DNA from: Monosiga brevicollis MX1 | Lineage: Eukaryota > Opisthokonta > Choanoflagellata > Craspedida > Salpingoecidae | Assembly: GCF_000002865.3 (NCBI RefSeq) | Contig: NW_001865077.1 | Coordinates: 301,094-334,283 of the forward strand | Length of the DNA: 33,190 nucleotides | Direction of reading: 5' to 3' | Part shown: positions 31,563 to 33,190 of the stretch, piece by piece | Layout of the letters: each line of letters opens with the position of its first letter | Position numbering within the stretch: position 1 is the stretch's first letter | Translations under genes and position numbers: made by a program | The notes under the pieces: model-generated | Seen by the model: only the letters and a program-made list of their open reading frames with translations | Databases searched by the model: none | What the model was told of the DNA's origin: nothing

Positions 31563-32894
31563 CGTGGTGGGCGTCGGTGGGGCCTGGGCTGCACAAAGGG
31601 TAGCTGAAGGGACAAACTCTGAATCAGCACCACACCCGCCCACCCAAAAGTCGATACATGCGCGTGTAGGCTCGCATACAAGAGCAGTGGTCTAGTTGTA
31701 TGCAAGGAGAGAGGGAGAGCGCGCGCGTGCGCGAAGGGTAAGCAGGGGAGGGGGTGAGCAAGGGAGTAAGAGGGCTGAAGAAAGATGATGGGGACGGTGC
31801 TGTACGACAGAGAATGCATGGGACGAGAACGAACGGCCAACTGGGTGTTTCGGCTGATGCAGGACAAACAAGGTGTGGACCGGCTGCGCGACGCTGCTGG
31901 CGTGGGGAACACTCGCCAGCCAAGTGCAAAAGGCACTTGCACTACCCAATCAAGACAACAATCATTGCTGCATCATGAGCCAAGCCGCACAGTCCCTGTC
32001 CAGCAAAGAACAGCAAGAGCCCAGCGCGCCAGGTTGGAGCCATCGAATGGCGCGGCCGCACACACACACACCACACACACACACACACACAACAACAACA
32101 ACAACAGCGTACCCTGGTCCAAAAGGCAAGCTGGTTGACGTGATTCAAGCTCTGACCTGAATGCAAACGGGCATCCACATACACATGAGATCGTGCGTGC
32201 ACCGCAGCCGGCGAGCCAGTGGCAGTGGAGCACGCAATGACGACGACGACGACGACCCCTCTTGGACGCGCTGCCGTTTTGGACTTACAAACTTGGAAAC
32301 AAATTTAAAAATAGAGAGTGAAGCGAAGAGAGAGAGGAAACAACTGTAACTCGACTACAAGCTGCGACATTGCATAAAAACATCTACACCAACCATTGTT
32401 TTATCTACATATAGTAACTTTATGTACATTACTAATGAATCAATAAGTGGATGATCTTCTACATATTCTCTGTCCTTCACTACAACAATGCAACAAGCGC
32501 CATTCATCTTCTTCAAACAGCACTGGATTGCACATGTACGCCCCGTCCCTGAATCATGAATGTACCTTAATATGTTGTTCAGCGGGATAGTTCGGTCACC
32601 TCCTTGAAAGTAACATATGTATTCCCTTTTTGTAACAACATATTGCTCTTGGGATTGAGGCAGGTGCGATTAATTGGCAGTCAGTATTTCGGGTCGTGCT
32701 CGGCGATTCTGTCTGCTGTGCGTTTCAAATCAAGCACAGCAGAAGCGCTAAATTTTTGCGGATCAAACGAGGGTGCTCTTGTGTTCATACGCTTCCTGTG
32801 GATGCCATAGCAGCCCAAAGACCAGAAAATCATTTATTTTGAAATAAATCCCATTTCTTTTCCATACGAAACTTATTTGGCTTTGACTCTCTAG
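31563..32894. other. intergenic region right of PHAF1 homologue
   Basis: No gene is supported. The left part should contain the PHAF1 promoter and 5' UTR. A CA run followed by AAC repeats lies at about 32059-32106 and a GAC run at about 32237-32257. From 32340 the sequence becomes distinctly AT-rich. An open frame at 32604-32810 (+) has 68 residues with no known pattern and may or may not belong to the open segment that follows. Confidence 0.5.
32059..32106. repeat. CA and AAC microsatellite
   Basis: A CA run (interrupted once by CC) leads directly into about five AAC units. It lies roughly 500 bp upstream of the PHAF1-like start codon. Confidence 0.95.
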
Positions 32895-33073
32895 GGCTAC
32901 ATGGCTCTGATTGGTATGTCAAATGGCAGCGCCATAAGACGAGTCAGCGAAGCAATGAGACAACTTGGTGGGTAGAAGCAGATGGACAAGACAAGTTCCG
33001 ATTGATCAATGGTCATTCAAGGTTTATTTCGATTGACAAACGCCCGGGACGATTTTTTTTTCTAAACACTTAG
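32895..33073 (+). CDS. possible terminal coding exon or gene fragment
   Basis: An acceptor-like CTCTCTAG ends at 32894. The frame after it stays open for about 60 codons and reads protein-like, with Trp-rich segments (GSDWYVKWQRHK, ETTWWVEADGQDKFRLING, RFISIDKRPG) before TAG at 33071-33073. Alternating hydrophobic and turn residues suggest beta-strands, faintly like a fascin-type beta-trefoil, but I cannot name the family. A second protein-like stretch (SWDVVATAPLVQGVFDVETE) runs off the window edge from about 33123 and could not be joined with a sensible intron. No start codon is identified, so this may be the end of one gene, a fragment, or chance. Confidence 0.3.
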
Positions 33074-33190
33074 TAAGCAAGCTGTTTCCTCATTGGGTGG
33101 ACTTAGACGATTTTCTCTTCTTGGGATGTGGTTGCCACTGCGCCACTCGTGCAAGGTGTGTTCGACGTGGAGACCGAGTTTGGACGATTG

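Noticed and set aside
1-33190. CRISPR array, rRNA, complete tRNA or transposase genes
   Set aside because: Scanned for by eye; no spaced direct repeats, rRNA core motifs, tRNA cloverleaf or transposase/reverse transcriptase motifs were seen.

Overview
This window looks like nuclear DNA of a compact, GC-rich unicellular eukaryote, most likely a choanoflagellate close to Monosiga. All the protein genes except one carry short introns (mostly 80-160 bp, GT..AG). They encode animal-type architectures: an SH3-tailed receptor, an ankyrin protein with a SOCS box, a CNC/Maf-type basic-region factor, a heparanase-like GH79 enzyme, a PHAF1/C16orf70 homologue and a CXorf65-like protein. Exon structures were worked out by hand from splice signals, reading phase and protein similarity, and every model closes in frame. 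There is no transcript evidence. Family names rest on motifs recognised from memory, with no database search.

Layout. 1-5641: no convincing gene; GT microsatellites and homopolymers. 5642-18198 (-): a five-exon gene for a predicted 4032-residue membrane protein. It has a signal peptide, about 16 tandem Cu/Zn-superoxide-dismutase-like modules (six keep all copper ligands and lack the zinc site), a Cys-rich insert, a juxtamembrane domain with a tetra-arginine site, one transmembrane helix, NPxY/YxxP tyrosine motifs, three SH3 domains, a long proline-rich region with a 45-bp tandem repeat, and a degenerate fourth SH3. 18199-19906: intergenic. 19907-21692 (-): six-exon ankyrin repeat/SOCS-box protein. 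21693-22791: intergenic, with a perfect 15-bp hairpin. 22792-24197 (+): two-exon CNC/Maf-like basic-region factor whose leucine heptads are displaced from the basic region. 24198-24953: intergenic. 24954-25562 (-): single-exon CXorf65/C22orf15-like protein. 25563-25926: divergent promoter region with a GA/CT tract. 25927-28492 (+): ten-exon heparanase-like GH79 gene. 28687-31562 (-): eleven-exon PHAF1 homologue, ending 194 bp from the heparanase-like gene. 31563-33190: mostly non-coding, with one protein-like open segment near the right edge.

The genes do not form a pathway and are not an operon. The most notable object is the giant receptor. It joins an extracellular copper-only SOD-like repeat array, which may act on superoxide or bind copper, to a cytoplasmic SH3/proline/phosphotyrosine tail that looks built for signalling. 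I know of no characterised protein with this combination. Inside it, three SOD modules are near-identical at the DNA level, which points to recent homogenisation.
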